Source: Sulfurimonas sp. HSL1-2 (lineage in GTDB: Bacteria > Campylobacterota > Campylobacteria > Campylobacterales > Sulfurimonadaceae). From it: a stretch of DNA of 64,000 bases. The notes under the pieces are model-generated. The model saw nothing but the letters and a program-made list of their open reading frames with translations, was not told the DNA's origin and ran no database searches. The stretch is from NCBI RefSeq assembly GCF_039645565.1, contig NZ_CP147914.1, forward strand, positions 124,001 to 188,000, given 5' to 3'. How positions within the stretch are numbered: position 1 is the stretch's first letter; each line of letters begins with the position of its first letter. Below are positions 61,725-64,000 of the stretch, one piece after another. Both the position numbers and the translations under genes were made by a program.

Positions 61725-64000
61725 CTAGATGTTGTAGTACGTCGCTTCTTTGTGGTGAACGACGATCGCCGAAGTCGACTGTTCCGGATGGATCTGGAAC
61801 GTTTCTGATAATTCAATCCCGAACTCCTCCGGCTTCAGCAGATCAAAGAGCGGGCGGTTGAGCTCAAGGTCGGGACAGGCGGGGTAGCCGAAGCTGTAGC
61901 GCGCACCCTGGTACCGGTTCATGCGGACATCGGCGAGGGTCGGTCCCTCATCGTCGGCGATATTGAGATCGAGCCGGATCTGTTTGTGCGCGATCTCGGC
62001 CAGAGCCTCTGCCAGCTCGACGCCCAGGCCATGGACCTGGTAATACTCGGTGTATTTCCCCGCATCATAGAGCTCTTTTTCATAGGTACTGAGGCGGCTG
62101 CCTGCGCTGACACACGTCAGCGCGACGACATCGTGGCGGTCATGGCGGAAAAAGTCGCTGAGTGCACGGTGGGGCTGTTTGCGCTGCCGCGGGAAGGTAA
62201 AGGCGCATTCGGCATCACCGATAATCTGCTCCAGCGGCTCGCGACTGGCATCTGCATCGCGGTGCCACCCCTCCGTCTCCGGGAAGACAAGCAGGGTGTT
62301 GTCATCGGAACGTGCCGGCCAGTAGCCGTAGAGTACCGTCGGTTCAAAGAGGCCTTCATCCAGGAAGAGCGCTTTGAGCTTCTCGTAGGCAGGCCAGACA
62401 AGTTCGTCGAGCTGTTTCTCGTAGGCCTCCTTATCCATTCCCTTCGAACTGTACCCCCAGCGCTGCTTGAAGAGGATCTTGTGGTTGATCCATTCAAAGG
62501 CCATGGCCTTCTGCGCTTCGGTCAGCTTCAGTTCACGGCGCCCCCAGAACGGCGGTGTCGGGATGCGGACCTCTCTTGAGGGCATCTTCAGTTCGGAAAA
62601 CGGCGGGATGACAACAGCCTCTTTCTTGGTCTGATCGGCGATCTCCGGCGCTTCGGGGTGGAGGTTGGTGTCCAGGTTCCCCGCCTCGATGCGGCTCATC
62701 GCCGTGACGCCGTCAAAAGCGTCTTTACAGTAGAAGATCGGGCCGTCGTAGCTGGGACGGCAGAAGTCCTCGATAAAGCTGCGCGTAAGCGCCGCCCCGC
62801 CCAGCAGGATGGGGACGGTGATCCCCGCCGCTTTCAGCGCTTCGAGGTTCTCTTTCATTACCTGGGTCGATTTGACGAGCAGGCCGCTCATGCCGATGGC
62901 GCTGGCGTTGGACTCCTGCAGCGTCTTGACGAAGTTGTCCAGTTCGACCTTGATTCCGAGGTTGATCACCTTGTAGCCGTTGTTGGTGAGGATGATGTCG
63001 ACGAGGTTTTTGCCGACGTCGTGAACATCCCCTTTGACGGTGCCCAGCACGAGGGTCGTGTCGACAGCTTTGTCGACTTTGGGGAGATAGGGGTTGAGGT
63101 GGTCGACGGCCGCTTTCATCGTCTCGGCGCTCTGAAGAACGAAAGGCAGCTGCATCTGCCCCGAACCGAAAAGCTCGCCGACGACCTTCATCGCATCGAT
63201 CAGGATCTCGTTGACGATCTTTTCCGGGGCGATCTCGTTCCTTGCCGCCTCGACAAGGGGGATCATCCGCTCCTTGTCGCCGTCGAGCAGGAGTTTGGCG
63301 ATCTTCTCCTCAGTATTGAGAGCATTGTAGGCTTCATCTTCCGCCGCACTGTCGACGGCTTCCTTGTGGCTAAAGTGCTCGATGAAATCAAAGAGCGCCT
63401 GCCCGTTAGGTTTACGGTCGAAGAGGAGGTTTTCGCAGGCAGCGAGGTCCTCCTCGTTTATCTTGGCCATCGGGATGATATGTTTGACGTTGATGATGAC
63501 GGAGGTGAGCCCCGCTTCGATACAGTGGTGCAGGAAAACGGAGTTGAGGTAGGGGCGTGCGTCCTTGTCGAGGCCGAAGGAGATGTTTGAGAGGCCCAGG
63601 ATCGCCCCGACTTCCGGGTGGCGGGTGCGGAGTTCGCGGATCGCCTCGATGGTCTGGACCGCCGCATCGCGGTACTCCTCGTCCCCGCTGCCCACGGTAA
63701 AGGTGAGGACGTCGAAGACGAGGTCCTCTGGGTTGAGACCGTGCTTCTCGGTGGCCAGGGTGTAGATACGCTCGGCCACCTCGAGTTTGCGCTCGACCGT
63801 TTTGGCCATCCCCACTTCGTCGATCGTCAGACAGACGAGGGCCGCCCCGTACTTCTTCGCCAGCGAACAGACGGCGTCGAATTTTTCAATCCCGTCTTCG
63901 AGGTTGACGGAGTTGATGATCGGTTTACCCCCGATCAGCTTGAGGGCCTCCTCGAGCGCCGGGGTCTGCGTCGAGTCGGGCATCAGCGGCAGCGGGATCT
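61725..64000 (-). CDS. metH: Cobalamin-dependent methionine synthase (5' end outside window)
   Basis: Partial: the last about 758 residues; the frame is open to the window edge, so the homocysteine-binding domain and part of the pterin domain are missing. Visible order: end of the methyltetrahydrofolate/pterin domain (IPLPLMPDSTQTPALEEAL, PIINSVN), B12 cap domain (about 230-320 of the visible part), cobalamin domain with GDVHDVGKN (DxHxxG, axial His), then the AdoMet activation domain (RYSFGYPACPDL) for reactivation. It transfers methyl from CH3-THF to homocysteine via cobalamin, so this organism needs corrinoid. Confidence 0.95.
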   Translation of the reverse strand, partial: IPLPLMPDSTQTPALEEALKLIGGKPIINSVNLEDGIEKFDAVCSLAKKYGAALVCLTIDEVGMAKTVERKLEVAERIYTLATEKHGLNPEDLVFDVLTFTVGSGDEEYRDAAVQTIEAIRELRTRHPEVGAILGLSNISFGLDKDARPYLNSVFLHHCIEAGLTSVIINVKHIIPMAKINEEDLAACENLLFDRKPNGQALFDFIEHFSHKEAVDSAAEDEAYNALNTEEKIAKLLLDGDKERMIPLVEAARNEIAPEKIVNEILIDAMKVVGELFGSGQMQLPFVLQSAETMKAAVDHLNPYLPKVDKAVDTTLVLGTVKGDVHDVGKNLVDIILTNNGYKVINLGIKVELDNFVKTLQESNASAIGMSGLLVKSTQVMKENLEALKAAGITVPILLGGAALTRSFIEDFCRPSYDGPIFYCKDAFDGVTAMSRIEAGNLDTNLHPEAPEIADQTKKEAVVIPPFSELKMPSREVRIPTPPFWGRRELKLTEAQKAMAFEWINHKILFKQRWGYSSKGMDKEAYEKQLDELVWPAYEKLKALFLDEGLFEPTVLYGYWPARSDDNTLLVFPETEGWHRDADASREPLEQIIGDAECAFTFPRQRKQPHRALSDFFRHDRHDVVALTCVSAGSRLSTYEKELYDAGKYTEYYQVHGLGVELAEALAEIAHKQIRLDLNIADDEGPTLADVRMNRYQGARYSFGYPACPDLELNRPLFDLLKPEEFGIELSETFQIHPEQSTSAIVVHHKEATYYNI

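Overview
The window looks like a chromosome segment of a GC-rich member of the Campylobacterota (Epsilonproteobacteria), probably a Sulfurimonas- or Hydrogenimonas-like chemolithotroph. The pointers are gene content and order: recA-eno-FtsB-like-AMIN protein, cdsA-dxr-hydrolase-tsaD next to an RqcH/NFACT protein, pta-ackA, a futalosine-pathway mqnD, a short-form MurB, and a Pro-His-Arg-Arg-Leu tRNA operon. This placement rests on recognised families and synteny, not on a database search.

Core, left part (1-16.2 kb): the end of a nitroreductase, then nnr-purN, thiG, ackA/pta, a very large AsmA/DUF748-type envelope protein, a PilT/PilU-type ATPase, a degenerate methyltransferase, mnmD, tRNA-Leu(CAG), a periplasmic CxxS thioredoxin-like protein and an RND-type exporter. 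A 268-bp cloverleaf-like palindromic element lies directly upstream of thiG, and a smaller multi-hairpin element lies downstream of it.

Genomic island (about 16.2-37.16 kb): AT-rich DNA integrated in the 3' part of a tRNA-Leu(UAG) gene. A perfect 58-bp direct repeat (16196-16253 and 37107-37164) marks attL and attR; the intact tRNA lies at the right end and a tyrosine integrase at the left. Cargo runs in two blocks. The first is an apparent six-gene operon: ParA-like ATPase, small ribbon-helix-helix-like protein, PLD/HKD-type putative nuclease, HsdM, HsdS and a DUF4238 protein. The second holds a divergently regulated XRE-ImmA/IrrE + PIN-like pair, HsdR and a possible Rha-like regulator. Around them are several very small proteins, a second divergent tyrosine recombinase, a three-gene overlapping DNA-binding-type operon and about 0.95 kb of highly structured non-coding DNA. 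I read the island as a mobile defence island with its own maintenance functions.

Core, right part (37.1-64 kb): the five-gene tRNA operon with a TTGACA-N17-TATAAT promoter, an SNF-type Na+ symporter, riboflavin synthase, two DUF1566 proteins, a Sel1-repeat protein, a glycine-zipper lipoprotein, and a five-gene overlapping operon (His/Cys-rich protein, TonB receptor, divergent CobT-like protein, membrane protein, Cys-rich protein) that may handle corrinoid or metal. A MotA/MotB (Zorya-like) pair with a 50-aa basic peptide follows, then NFACT protein, cdsA, dxr, hydrolase, tsaD, tpx, two paralogous outer-membrane proteins, murB, mqnD, recA, eno, an FtsB-like protein, an AMIN protein and the 3' part of cobalamin-dependent metH, which runs off the window end. 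No rRNA, CRISPR array or insertion sequence was seen.
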